A stretch of 64,000 nt of DNA from Pontibacter sp. HSC-14F20. GTDB taxonomy: Bacteria; Bacteroidota; Bacteroidia; Cytophagales; Hymenobacteraceae. Each line of letters starts with the position of its first letter. The first letter of the stretch is position 1. The notes under the pieces were generated by a model, which searched no databases, had not been told where the DNA came from, and worked only from the letters and a program-made list of their open reading frames with translations. Shown here piece by piece: positions 9,764 through 18,591 of the stretch. The position numbers and the translations under genes were made by a program. The stretch is taken from contig NZ_JAHZTC010000014.1 in assembly GCF_019599265.1 (NCBI RefSeq), positions 1 to 64,000 on the forward strand, written 5' to 3'.

Positions 9764-11170
9764 TTAACGGACTCTCTTATAAACTGCCGCTGTTTGCGTG
9801 GGTGCATAGCCTTCGAAAACGGACGGCAGTTTGTGTTTAAGCTGCGGCATAAGCCCTACCTGGTCTACAATGTATTCGGGGGTTTCCAGACGGAAGTTCT
9901 GGTAGAGATCGTACACGGACTGGTACTCGTCGAGACGACTAAAGTAACGCTGTGACAGTTGCCAGTTCAGGTATGGTGTTGCCAGTTTGTTGTGCTCGTA
10001 ATAGCTCATGTCATCACCCAGCACCAAAACAGAGCTGCCTTTAACATTGCCGCTTGCACCACCGGCCGGAAGCAGCAACTGCGAATCATCTATCTTCACA
10101 AAGGAGGCAATCCCCAGCGGCTGCCGGTAACGGATCAGAAGCACCCCGCCAAGCAGGATAAAGAACATCAGATTCAGAATCCATTTCCTTATGCGGCTTG
10201 TAAACAAAAACTCACCGAAATAAGCAATGGGCGGCAGTATGACGACAAACGATCCGACTGATAGTTCATGACGGGTTATCAAGACCAGGATGCTCACAAC
10301 GAGCCATACCGTCATGAGTTGCTGAAACTTTCCTTGAAACACCAAGCGCTGCGGCAGTGAAGTAGTGCTGATGAGCGAAAGGAATAAAATGGTTGCAGGC
10401 AGGGCTAGTGCCAATGCCAGTTGCGACGGAGGTACCAGTGAATTGATGCCAAATTGCCAGGGCTGCAGCAGGTGCATTTCAACAAATTGGGAGGTCGTAT
10501 TGGTGTACAGGTAATAGGTTACCAACACGGCATACGGAAAGGCAAAGCCACATAGCATCAACAGGAAACTTCTGAAGGTATTGGAAGCGAAGAGTACAAC
10601 TCCAAATGCCGCTACCAGCAGAAACTGGGCTAATGGCAGATAACTAAGCGCCGCAAGCCCCACCATAAAGCCGCCCACAAACAAACGGTTGTTTTCAAAC
10701 CCTTCCCGTGAAATGGTGATAATATAAGGTAGCGACAGAATAACAAACGTATTGCCGATCAGCAGTGGCGTCAGCATATCAAACTCAAAGGTAAGGCTAC
10801 CTATGAGCAGGTATAGCAAGGCAGGAATGTAACCCTTGCCAGCGTATACCTGATGCCGGTTGAGCGTTACATTAAACATAACCGCCTGGAAGAGAAGCAG
10901 GAAAGTGGCCGCGATCCGGTAACTCAGGTATGAGCGTCCTGCAATCACATCTATGGTCCAGTACACGAATGCCGAGAGCGGCGCCGTGGTGTCGTAAATA
11001 TCGCGGTACATGGCAAAACCGTCTGCCATCCGCTCTCCTACCAGCATATGCAGCAGCTCGGATGCAGTAGCAGGTATACCTAAAAAGATAAGAGGCAACC
11101 GGATCGCCAGGAACAGTAATACCAGCAAAAATAAGCGGGAAGGCAGTATGCTTCGGAAGTAACTAATCAA
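9764..11170 (-). CDS. polytopic membrane protein, possibly GT-C-like
   Basis: 468 residues with about 11 hydrophobic segments (first RLFLLVLLFLAIRLPLIFLG). After TM1 it has SELLHMLVGERMADGFAMYRD and YDTTAPLSAFVYW. This layout (acidic residue, G-E-x-x-x-G-x-x-x-Y-x-D, then D...PL before TM2) resembles GT-C glycosyltransferases and the DUF6427-type proteins of Bacteroidota. No substrate can be assigned. The C-terminal soluble tail of about 100 residues (GGASGNVKGSSVLVLGDD...) could be periplasmic. It converges on rpiB and is transcribed divergently from rbfA. Confidence 0.75.
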   Translation of the reverse strand: MISYFRSILPSRLFLLVLLFLAIRLPLIFLGIPATASELLHMLVGERMADGFAMYRDIYDTTAPLSAFVYWTIDVIAGRSYLSYRIAATFLLLFQAVMFNVTLNRHQVYAGKGYIPALLYLLIGSLTFEFDMLTPLLIGNTFVILSLPYIITISREGFENNRLFVGGFMVGLAALSYLPLAQFLLVAAFGVVLFASNTFRSFLLMLCGFAFPYAVLVTYYLYTNTTSQFVEMHLLQPWQFGINSLVPPSQLALALALPATILFLSLISTTSLPQRLVFQGKFQQLMTVWLVVSILVLITRHELSVGSFVVILPPIAYFGEFLFTSRIRKWILNLMFFILLGGVLLIRYRQPLGIASFVKIDDSQLLLPAGGASGNVKGSSVLVLGDDMSYYEHNKLATPYLNWQLSQRYFSRLDEYQSVYDLYQNFRLETPEYIVDQVGLMPQLKHKLPSVFEGYAPTQTAAVYKRVR

Positions 11171-11273
11171 AGGAAGACGGAGTTAGAAGGAACTATACAC
11201 CAGCCTGAACCGAAATGAGTACGGTACAATTGGGGTAAAAATGCGAAATTAATATGATATTTGCATCTTCAAT

Positions 11274-11669
11274 ATGGAAAGTAAAAGACAACAGAAATTT
11301 TCGCGCCTTATTCAGAAGGAGTTGGCAGAGGTCTTCCAGCGGGAAGTGCCACACTTGTTCGGTGGCGCCTATATATCCGTCAGTGTAGTGCGCATGTCGC
11401 CTGACCTGGGCCTGGCGCGTGTATACCTGAGCGTGATGAACGCCAAGGACGGTAACGAGATGCTCCTGCAGGAGCTGCGGGTGAATACCAAAACGATCCG
11501 TCACCAGCTGGCCCAGCGCATCAAGAAACAGGTGCGCGTTATACCCGAACTCGTGTTCTTCCTGGACGACACCGCTGAGTACTCTGCCAAGATAGACAAA
11601 TTATTCTCTAACCTGGACATTCCGCCCGCTCCTGAGGAGGACGAGGACGACGACACCTATACCCGCTAA
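11274..11669 (+). CDS. rbfA: 30S ribosome-binding factor RbfA
   Basis: Cold-shock 30S maturation factor with a KH-like fold. The 131-residue protein begins MESKRQQKFSRLIQKELAEV and has the conserved ISVSVVRMSPDLGLARVYLS and IRHQLAQRIKKQVRVIPELV.F.DDT blocks. The C-terminus is a short acidic tail (EEDEDDDTYTR). It heads a plus-strand run with a methyltransferase and a LolC/E-type permease. Upstream, TGATATTTG (about 11254-11262) is a slightly mis-spaced -7-like box. Confidence 0.95.
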   Translation: MESKRQQKFSRLIQKELAEVFQREVPHLFGGAYISVSVVRMSPDLGLARVYLSVMNAKDGNEMLLQELRVNTKTIRHQLAQRIKKQVRVIPELVFFLDDTAEYSAKIDKLFSNLDIPPAPEEDEDDDTYTR

Positions 11670-11686
11670 GAAGCAGCAACACCCTT

Positions 11687-12496
11687 ATGCAGTACGACCC
11701 GATTAAGCGTGTGCTGGGCGATGTGTTCAACAAGACCCCATTCCTGCGCCGCATATTTTATAACCTGCTGGACCTGCTCCTGCTGCGTGCCTGGCACGTG
11801 CACAAGGAGTTGCGCCAGTGGGCCGCCAACCGCAAAAACGAAGAGCAGCACATACTCGATGCCGGTTCCGGCTTTGGGCAGTATACCTACTGGCTCTCGA
11901 GCCAGAGCAGCAGGTGGAGCATACTGGCCGTCGACGTGAAAGATGAACAGATATCGGACAGCAACCGATTTTTCAGGGCAATCGGGCGGCAAAATGTGCT
12001 GTTTCGTATTGGCGATCTGGTAAAGTACCGCGAGGAAAACACCTACGACCTGATCTTGTCGGTGGACGTGATGGAGCATATTCTGGAAGATGTGGAAGTG
12101 TTCCGCAACTTTCAGGCATCGCTGGTGCCGGGAGGTATACTGGTCATCTCCACTCCGTCTGACCAAGGCGGCTCGGATGTGCATGGCGATGATGAAACCT
12201 CGTTTATAGAAGAGCACGTGCGCGATGGTTATAACATCCAGGAAATTCAGGATAAGCTCTTCTCTGCTGGCTTCAGCAAGGTAGAGGCGCGTTATTCATA
12301 CGGCAAGCCAGGGCAAATTTCGTGGCGCCTGTCCATGAAGTACCCGCTCCTGATGCTCAACACATCCAAAGCATTCTTTATCCTGCTGCCATTCTATTAC
12401 CTGGTTACTTTCCCGATAAGCTTAGTATTGAACTGGCTTGATGTAAACGGCAAGCACGCCTCGGGCACAGGCCTGATTGTGAAAGCCTGGAAATAA
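11687..12496 (+). CDS. class I SAM-dependent methyltransferase
   Basis: 269 residues. Motif I is ILDAGSGFGQYTYWL (residues about 56-70), followed by the acidic motif-II strand ILAVDVKD and the post-motif LILSVDVMEHILEDVEVFRN, typical of the Methyltransf_11/25 fold. VPGGILVISTPSD is the motif III strand. The C-terminal 60 residues contain a hydrophobic segment (AFFILLPFYYLVTFPISLVL), so it may be membrane-associated, as in methyltransferases acting on lipids or polysaccharides. It lies 17 bases after rbfA. The substrate is unknown. Confidence 0.85.
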   Translation: MQYDPIKRVLGDVFNKTPFLRRIFYNLLDLLLLRAWHVHKELRQWAANRKNEEQHILDAGSGFGQYTYWLSSQSSRWSILAVDVKDEQISDSNRFFRAIGRQNVLFRIGDLVKYREENTYDLILSVDVMEHILEDVEVFRNFQASLVPGGILVISTPSDQGGSDVHGDDETSFIEEHVRDGYNIQEIQDKLFSAGFSKVEARYSYGKPGQISWRLSMKYPLLMLNTSKAFFILLPFYYLVTFPISLVLNWLDVNGKHASGTGLIVKAWK

Positions 12497-12584
12497 ATTA
12501 ATTTGTTGATGGCTTAATTGTTAAATTGTTGACTCAACACAATGATTAAGTTGAAACTTTAGCCTAGGCACCCATAACTGCTAA

Positions 12585-13808
12585 ATGAACGTCCCTTATC
12601 TCATAGCGAAGCGTTATTTTTTCTCTAAGAAGAAGAGGAACATCATTAGCCTTATTTCCAATATTGCCATGATCGGGGTGGCGGTGGGCACGGCGGCGCT
12701 CATTATCGTGCTGTCAGTGTTCAACGGTCTCGAAGACCTCATCCGTACCATCTATACCAGCTTTGACCCTAACCTGAAGATATCGGCGGCAGAAGGCAAG
12801 TCATTTGAGACGGATACGGAGTTCATGAACCGGATACGCAATACGCCCGGGGTGGCGCTGGTAACCGAGGTAATAGAGGACAATGCGCTGCTGCGTTACA
12901 ACGACCGTCAGATGGTGGTAAAAGTTAAAGGCGTCAGCGAAAATTTCTTTGAGCAGAACAGGATTGGCTCTTCGGTGGTGGAGGGGCACTATAATCTGTA
13001 TGCCAACGATAATTACTATGCATTGCTCGGGCGGGGAGTACAGTATCAGCTATCTGTCAGGACGAGCAATGAGTTCACGTATATGCAGTTCCTGTACCCG
13101 CGCAACACCAAATTCAATCCACTCAATCCCGAAGGAGCTTTCAAATCACTACAGATAACACCTGGTGGCGTGTTTGCCATTGAGCGGCAGTACGACGACG
13201 CCTATGTGTTTGTGCCCATACAGTTTGCGGAAGAGCTCATGGAATACGGCCGGCGGCGTACGGCCATTGAGATTAAGGTAGAAGAAGGACATCGTATCGA
13301 AACCGTGAAACGCTCTTTGCAAAAGGTGTTGGGCGAGTCCTTTCTGGTACAAAACAGCGACGAGCAACACACTAGTCTGCTACGTGCCGTAAAGGTTGAG
13401 AAGCTTTTTGTGTTCATTACCTTTACTTTTATTCTGCTCATAGCTTCACTAAATATCTTTTTCTCCCTCTCCATGCTGGTGATCGATAAGAAAAAGGATA
13501 TTGCTGTGTTGGCCTCGATGGGTGCCACAAAAGAGCAGATCCGCAACATATTTTTGTTTGAGGGCGCGCTGGTTGCCTTTATCGGGGCATCTTATGGCTT
13601 GTCACTGGGCATGCTGATTGCCAACCTGCAACAGACCTTTGGCATTGTCTCGATGGGGATGGCTACTTCGGTTGTCGACTCTTACCCTGTAAAGCTCGAG
13701 TTGATGGACTTTGTATTGACGGGTGCTGCCATTGTCATCATCACCATGCTGGTGTCTATACGTCCTGCCCGTAAAGCGGCTGCCATGTCCGTGCGCGACA
13801 ACCTGTAA
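12585..13808 (+). CDS. FtsX/LolC-LolE-type ABC transporter permease
   Basis: 407 residues. TM1 follows the N-terminal FFSKKKRNIISLISNIAMIG. A large periplasmic domain (residues about 50-270) follows, then three TMs of the FtsX domain (FVFITFTFILLIASLNIFFS; GALVAFIGASYGLSLGMLI; LTGAAIVIITMLVSI). DKKKDIAVLASMGATKEQIRNIFLFEG is the FtsX-family coupling region. This architecture (1+3 TMs) is that of LolC/LolE permeases that extract lipoproteins from the inner membrane with the LolD ATPase. The ATPase is not nearby. In Bacteroidota a gene of this type commonly follows rbfA, which supports the call. Confidence 0.85.
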   Translation: MNVPYLIAKRYFFSKKKRNIISLISNIAMIGVAVGTAALIIVLSVFNGLEDLIRTIYTSFDPNLKISAAEGKSFETDTEFMNRIRNTPGVALVTEVIEDNALLRYNDRQMVVKVKGVSENFFEQNRIGSSVVEGHYNLYANDNYYALLGRGVQYQLSVRTSNEFTYMQFLYPRNTKFNPLNPEGAFKSLQITPGGVFAIERQYDDAYVFVPIQFAEELMEYGRRRTAIEIKVEEGHRIETVKRSLQKVLGESFLVQNSDEQHTSLLRAVKVEKLFVFITFTFILLIASLNIFFSLSMLVIDKKKDIAVLASMGATKEQIRNIFLFEGALVAFIGASYGLSLGMLIANLQQTFGIVSMGMATSVVDSYPVKLELMDFVLTGAAIVIITMLVSIRPARKAAAMSVRDNL

Positions 13809-13848
13809 GGTATAGCCGCCTTTTTTCCATTACACCTCACCTACTATC

Positions 13849-14523
13849 ATGAAAGCCGTTCTTCTGATTCTTCTCCTTCTCATGTCCGGCTGCTCCACAA
13901 CTGAGACAGATACAGCAGAAGAAGCTGCTACAGGTATAGCACCCACCGAAACAGAAACCTATACCTCCGCTAACAGCAAAATCCGTTTCCTGTGGCGTGA
14001 GCAGGTATACGATGCTGACCTGGAGGACTCCTTGAGCACAATTATGATCGATCAGGCATTAGCTGATAAGCTGACGGATGCCGAACGAGCGGCTGTGGGC
14101 TATGTCGTTACTTTTATAGGCAGCGAGTGCGACTGGGATGGAAGGGCGAATGAGGAATTCAGTAATCTGAAATGCAAAACCCTTACGGCATTAAACCTGG
14201 GTTATCAGTGCTCCGATCAGCACCTAGGCTTCCTGCAAAACTGGTTTCGGAACGACCACGAAGTACTGGCTCGCCTGGCCTCTTGTCCCCGAGTGCCCTT
14301 TACCGCCTCAAGCCAGCAAACATTCGATGAGCTATACCTGACTACCCAGAGTGATACGATTAAAGTATGGTTCAGGGCAAGCGGCGTAAACCTACCCATG
14401 AATGCTGCCTGGGAGTGGACGGAGGAGAATGTCTTCCTGTTTCAGGATAGTGCCATTAGTTTGCTAAAAGTAGATAAGTCAGAGGTGAACAGAACCGAAC
14501 TAAAGTTATCGGGAGGGCTTTAA
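13849..14523 (+). CDS. hypothetical lipoprotein
   Basis: 224 residues with a clear lipoprotein signal peptide: KAVLLILLLLMSGC, with Cys 16 as the lipidated residue followed by an acidic/Thr-rich linker. The remainder contains four further Cys residues (GSECDWDG, LKCKTL, YQCSD, ASCPRV), which could form disulfides. I do not recognise the family. It follows the permease by 40 bases, possibly in the same transcript, and precedes a 180-base gap before the helicase gene. Confidence 0.75.
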   Translation: MKAVLLILLLLMSGCSTTETDTAEEAATGIAPTETETYTSANSKIRFLWREQVYDADLEDSLSTIMIDQALADKLTDAERAAVGYVVTFIGSECDWDGRANEEFSNLKCKTLTALNLGYQCSDQHLGFLQNWFRNDHEVLARLASCPRVPFTASSQQTFDELYLTTQSDTIKVWFRASGVNLPMNAAWEWTEENVFLFQDSAISLLKVDKSEVNRTELKLSGGL

Positions 14524-14674
14524 ATTAGCAGCAAGCATATGACAGTCGCTATATATTGAGATTAAAAGACTTTAATGTGTTACAGCGTGTGATTTAATGC
14601 TGCGAATATGAAAATATTCTGATTTATGGCTGCGATTATGGGCGTTTCAGATAGGAAATTAGCAGTTTTAGGGT

Positions 14675-14682
14675 TAAATTTG
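14675..14682 (+). promoter_or_regulatory. -7 box upstream of SNF2 helicase
   Basis: TAAATTTG fits TAnnTTTG and lies 22 bases before the start codon at 14704. The -33 position (TAGG at 14652-14655) is weak. Confidence 0.55.
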
Positions 14683-14703
14683 GAGTCCTAAAATTGTACC
14701 TGT

Positions 14704-17637
14704 ATGAAAGTATACACCACGCAGCCGTTTCAGGTAATCTATTCTCTGTTCGAGCATGAGTACCTGGGATATCTGTTCGAATCTTTTGTGGTGCAGATTA
14801 ATACTAAGGGGCAGCTGACTTTACAGCACCAGAATATTTCTGCCAAAAACGCCGACGAATTCTCCTCCCGTCTCGATGCTAAAGATTTTAAACTGATCGA
14901 CCTGATCGATCAGACTCAGCAGGACGCGGTACTGAAGAAGTTCTCTTCAAAGAAACTCTCTCCTATTGATTTTTTCCTGAAGGTATACGACCCTGAAAAG
15001 GGCGATAAAAACATGCAGGAAGCGATCGGCCATTACATACAGGTGCGCATGAACAAGATTCTGGAAATGCTCCAGGACCGCCGCACCTTCATCATTGGCA
15101 AAGATGGCGACCCTACTTGGAAAGAAATTCAGGTAGCAGCCGATAAAGCAACTGTGCGCTTTCACCTGCACCGCAACCCGGACAATACTCATTATTACCC
15201 CACTGTCAAGTATAAAGGAGATAAGCTTAATTTCCAGTATCGGAATGCGGCCCTGATCTGCTACGAACCAGCCTGGCTGATGGTGGACGGTGTTATATAC
15301 AGTTTCGAAAGCGGCATTGACGGTAAAAAGCTGCAGCCCTTCCTGAATAAAAAGTTTATCCTGATTCCGCGTTCAGTTGAGGAAAACTACTACCGCAAGT
15401 TTGTGACCTCGCTGGTAGAGTCCTTCGACGTGAAACCGAATGGGTTCGAGATAAAGCCACAGGTGTTCAAACCCAGGCCGCACCTCAACTTCTCCGAAAT
15501 CAAGTCGGCCGAAGTATCTGCGTTGCTGAGCAACGGGGGTAGTGAGGCCAGCAGAGTAGATAAGGCTGCCGCAGCCGATAAGATCCTGTTCAACCTGTCC
15601 TTCAGGTATGGCGACCACCTGGTGGAGGCGCAGGATGCCAAGCGGATTAGTGTGAGCATGGAAAAAACGGAGGATTCCTACATTTTCCATAAGCTATTGC
15701 GCGATGCGGTGTATGAAAAGCAGTATGTAAAAGAGCTGGCCAAGCGCGAACTGGAGGTAAAGAACGGACAGGCCGTGCTGGACAAAAGCGCTGCTTTTTC
15801 GTGGCTCAACAATAACCTGCAGGCACTGGAGGAACTGGGCTTTACGGTGGAACAATCCGAGAAAAGTGGCAAGCACTACTTCATTGGCGATATTTCTGTA
15901 AACGTAGGTATAACTGAAAACAACGACTGGTTCGACATCTATGGCACTGTGCGCTTCGGTGAGTTCGAAGTGCCGTTCATCAGGCTAAGAAACCACATCC
16001 TGACGCGCAACAACGAATATCTGTTACCGAACGGGCAGGTAGCTATTATACCTGAAGAGTGGTTCACGCAGTACATCGAACTGTTTGCCTTCTCGGAGGG
16101 GGAGCAACAGCTGACGCTGCGCAAACACCACATGGCGCTCGTTAACGACCTGCAAAACGGCAACCTGGCCCAGGTAACGATGACGCGAAAGCTGGAAAAA
16201 CTGCGCGAGTTTGATGCCATAGAAGACAAACCAATGCCGGCAGGCTTCCTGGGGGAGTTGCGTCCCTACCAGAAAGCGGGTTACAACTGGCTGCATTTTG
16301 TAAAAGACTTTAAGTTTGGCGGCTGCCTGGCCGATGACATGGGGCTTGGTAAAACCGTGCAGACGCTGGCCATGCTGCAGCACCGCAAAGAAAACGGAGC
16401 CGAGTCGGCGACGTTGCTTGTGATGCCGACCTCGCTTATCTACAACTGGCTGAACGAAGCGCAGAAGTTCACACCGGAGCTGCGCATCCTCTCCTATACC
16501 GGTACTTACCGCGACAAGAATGTAGAGCAGTTCAAGGATTATGACCTGGTGCTGACCTCCTACGGCATTGTGCGCCTGGATACGGAACTACTCAAGACGT
16601 ACTACTTTGACTATATTATACTGGACGAGTCGCAGGCCATTAAAAACCCGGATTCCAATACTTCAAAGGCAGTTCGCTCGCTGAAGTCACGCCATCGCCT
16701 GATCCTGACAGGTACGCCGGTCGAGAACAGCACCATGGACCTTTGGTCGCAGATGTCGTTCATTAATCCAGGCCTGCTGGGCAATCAGCATTTCTTCCGG
16801 AAAGAGTTTCTGAAGCCGATTGAGAAACAGAAAGACGAGCACAAGACACGCCGGCTGCATGCGCTCATCAAGCCATTTATACTGCGCAGGCACAAATCGC
16901 AGGTAGCTCGTGAACTGCCGCCTAAGATTGAGCACACCACTTTCTGCCGGATGACAGAAGAGCAGGAGCAAGCCTACGAAGAAACCAAGTCGTATTACCG
17001 CAACAAGATTTTGACCAGTCTGGAAGAAAAAGGGCCGGGCAACACGCAGTTTGTCCTTTTGCAGGGTTTGATGAAGCTCCGCCAGATTGCCAACCATCCT
17101 TTCATGACGGATCCGAACTATGAAGGCGAATCGGGTAAGCTGAAAGAGGTGATGCGCATGACCAGGAACATTGTAGCCAAAGGTCATAAGGTGCTTATCT
17201 TTAGTCAGTTTGTGAAGCATCTGGAAATTGTAAGGCAGGCACTGGATGAGAAGGAAATTACCTATGCGTATCTGGATGGCAACACGAAGAACCGCCAGCA
17301 GCAGGTAGAACTGTTCCAGAACAACCCGAGCATACAGGTGTTCCTGATCTCGATGAAAGCTGGTGGCGTGGGCCTTAACCTGACCGCTGCGGACTATGTT
17401 TTTATCCTGGACCCGTGGTGGAACCCAGCCGTGGAGGCGCAAGCCGTGGATAGAGCCCACCGCATCGGGCAGCAGAACAAGGTGTTTACCTATAAGTTCA
17501 TCACCAAAGACACCGTAGAAGAAAAGATCCTGGCGCTGCAAAACCGCAAGATCCAACTCGTAACCGACCTGATCAGCACCGACGAGAACATCATCAAAAG
17601 CCTGACGAAAGAGGACATTGACAATCTGTTAAGTTAG
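14704..17637 (+). CDS. SNF2-family DEAD-like helicase
   Basis: 977 residues. The C-terminal half is a complete SNF2 motor: motif I DDMGLGKTVQTLAML (about residue 542), Walker B DESQAIKN (about 640), motif III LTGTPVEN, then the second RecA domain with VLIFSQFVKHL, GGVGLNLTAADYV and motif VI VDRAHRIGQQNKVF (about 915). The N-terminal 500 residues are a less conserved region typical of bacterial SNF2 proteins. No methyltransferase or nuclease gene is next to it, so there is no sign of a DISARM- or BREX-like defence operon; housekeeping chromatin or transcription remodelling is the simpler reading. It stands alone between a lipoprotein gene and a terminator. Confidence 0.92.
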   Translation: MKVYTTQPFQVIYSLFEHEYLGYLFESFVVQINTKGQLTLQHQNISAKNADEFSSRLDAKDFKLIDLIDQTQQDAVLKKFSSKKLSPIDFFLKVYDPEKGDKNMQEAIGHYIQVRMNKILEMLQDRRTFIIGKDGDPTWKEIQVAADKATVRFHLHRNPDNTHYYPTVKYKGDKLNFQYRNAALICYEPAWLMVDGVIYSFESGIDGKKLQPFLNKKFILIPRSVEENYYRKFVTSLVESFDVKPNGFEIKPQVFKPRPHLNFSEIKSAEVSALLSNGGSEASRVDKAAAADKILFNLSFRYGDHLVEAQDAKRISVSMEKTEDSYIFHKLLRDAVYEKQYVKELAKRELEVKNGQAVLDKSAAFSWLNNNLQALEELGFTVEQSEKSGKHYFIGDISVNVGITENNDWFDIYGTVRFGEFEVPFIRLRNHILTRNNEYLLPNGQVAIIPEEWFTQYIELFAFSEGEQQLTLRKHHMALVNDLQNGNLAQVTMTRKLEKLREFDAIEDKPMPAGFLGELRPYQKAGYNWLHFVKDFKFGGCLADDMGLGKTVQTLAMLQHRKENGAESATLLVMPTSLIYNWLNEAQKFTPELRILSYTGTYRDKNVEQFKDYDLVLTSYGIVRLDTELLKTYYFDYIILDESQAIKNPDSNTSKAVRSLKSRHRLILTGTPVENSTMDLWSQMSFINPGLLGNQHFFRKEFLKPIEKQKDEHKTRRLHALIKPFILRRHKSQVARELPPKIEHTTFCRMTEEQEQAYEETKSYYRNKILTSLEEKGPGNTQFVLLQGLMKLRQIANHPFMTDPNYEGESGKLKEVMRMTRNIVAKGHKVLIFSQFVKHLEIVRQALDEKEITYAYLDGNTKNRQQQVELFQNNPSIQVFLISMKAGGVGLNLTAADYVFILDPWWNPAVEAQAVDRAHRIGQQNKVFTYKFITKDTVEEKILALQNRKIQLVTDLISTDENIIKSLTKEDIDNLLS

Positions 17638-17679
17638 GGATTAGATAAATTGTTGGTTCGATAGCCGGGTAGTATACCA

Positions 17680-17712
17680 AAGCCGCAGCATGATGCATCT
17701 TGCGGCTTTTTT
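17680..17712 (+). terminator. intrinsic terminator after SNF2 helicase
   Basis: Stem AAGCCGCA (17680-17687) / TGCGGCTT (17701-17708) with a 13-base loop, followed by a T run to 17712. Confidence 0.8.
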
Positions 17713-17985
17713 GTGGCTGCAGCAAGAAGGCAGGTATAACCTTATAGTTGTTGTTTGGTTAATAGATAGAGCTCTTAGGTATAGGTAGGCTGGGCAGGTA
17801 TAGAGAGGGAAAGTTATACCTTCAAAAGTTTACATTGTTGCGCCACGCCTGGCAAAACCTGAGTGTATTAGCTATACCTATATAAAGCCACAAGGTGTTA
17901 TTTAGCATACCTGACGGATACAGAATGAGCAGGTATAACTGCGGATCAATAATAGAACCATCAGCAATTTAACAACTAAGCACAC
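17713..17985. other. gap dense in AGGTATA words
   Basis: No credible ORF. The 7-mer AGGTATA or its complement occurs at 17732, 17777, 17796, 17815, 17873 and 17931, i.e. six copies in about 200 bases. The 3' end has the intergenic motif CAGCAATTTAACAACTAAG shortly before the next start codon. Confidence 0.7.
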
Positions 17986-18426
17986 ATGCACCTTCACCTA
18001 AAGACAGCGGTAGAACAGGACTTCCGGAGCGTGTTTTATGCATTTGACGAGCAGCTGTTCAGAGAACTGGCGCCGCCCTACCCGCGGCTGAAGCTGTTGC
18101 GGTTTGATGGCAGTGCCCCGGGTGACGTGGTAGAAGTGGAATTGCAGACAGGTATAAAATCCTTCCGGTGGACCAGCCTGATCACAGAACGGGAAATAAC
18201 AGATACGGCTGCCTGGTTTGTAGACGAAGGTCAGGAAGTCCCTCCTCCCCTGCGCAGCTGGCGGCATAAGCATTTGGTCACGCAACACGGTAGCGGCGCT
18301 CTCATCCACGACATCATTGACTACAGCACTGGGTACAAGGCGCTGGATGCCATGCTATATCCCTTTATGCTGGCGGCCTTCGGTATGCGGAAGCCGATTT
18401 ATAAGAAACTGTTTCGTAAGGTATAG
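17986..18426 (+). CDS. SRPBCC-superfamily (START-like) protein
   Basis: 146 residues. It begins MHLHLKTAVEQDFRSVFYAFD and has GDVVEVELQTG, FRWTSLITEREI, FVDEGQEVPPPLRSWRHKH and an amphipathic C-terminal helix (ALDAMLYPFMLAAFGMRKPI.KKLF). This pattern is that of small SRPBCC ligand-binding proteins that lie next to carotenoid genes in Bacteroidota. It precedes the CrtD-like desaturase by 166 bases. A hydrophobic-ligand role (carotenoid or lipid) is inference from the fold and the neighbourhood. Confidence 0.8.
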   Translation: MHLHLKTAVEQDFRSVFYAFDEQLFRELAPPYPRLKLLRFDGSAPGDVVEVELQTGIKSFRWTSLITEREITDTAAWFVDEGQEVPPPLRSWRHKHLVTQHGSGALIHDIIDYSTGYKALDAMLYPFMLAAFGMRKPIYKKLFRKV

Positions 18427-18591
18427 TGAAGCAGTTCGGAAAGGTATAGCTTCCTTATTGAAACACAGGTACCGCTATCCCTATACCTGTCTGAAGAGGC
18501 ATTGATAAGGTATATAGTGTCAAATCTTCAAAACCTTTGCCCTATCCTTGCAGTTAAGTGCAGGAAAGAAATAATCTGCTTAAATTCGGAA

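Noticed and set aside
16687..17556. Long minus-strand ORF inside the SNF2 gene
   Set aside because: Shadow frame of a fully conserved helicase; no promoter or domain.
14704..17637. SNF2 helicase as part of a defence island
   Set aside because: No methyltransferase, PLD nuclease, BREX or DISARM component lies next to it; neighbours are an envelope lipoprotein and a terminator.
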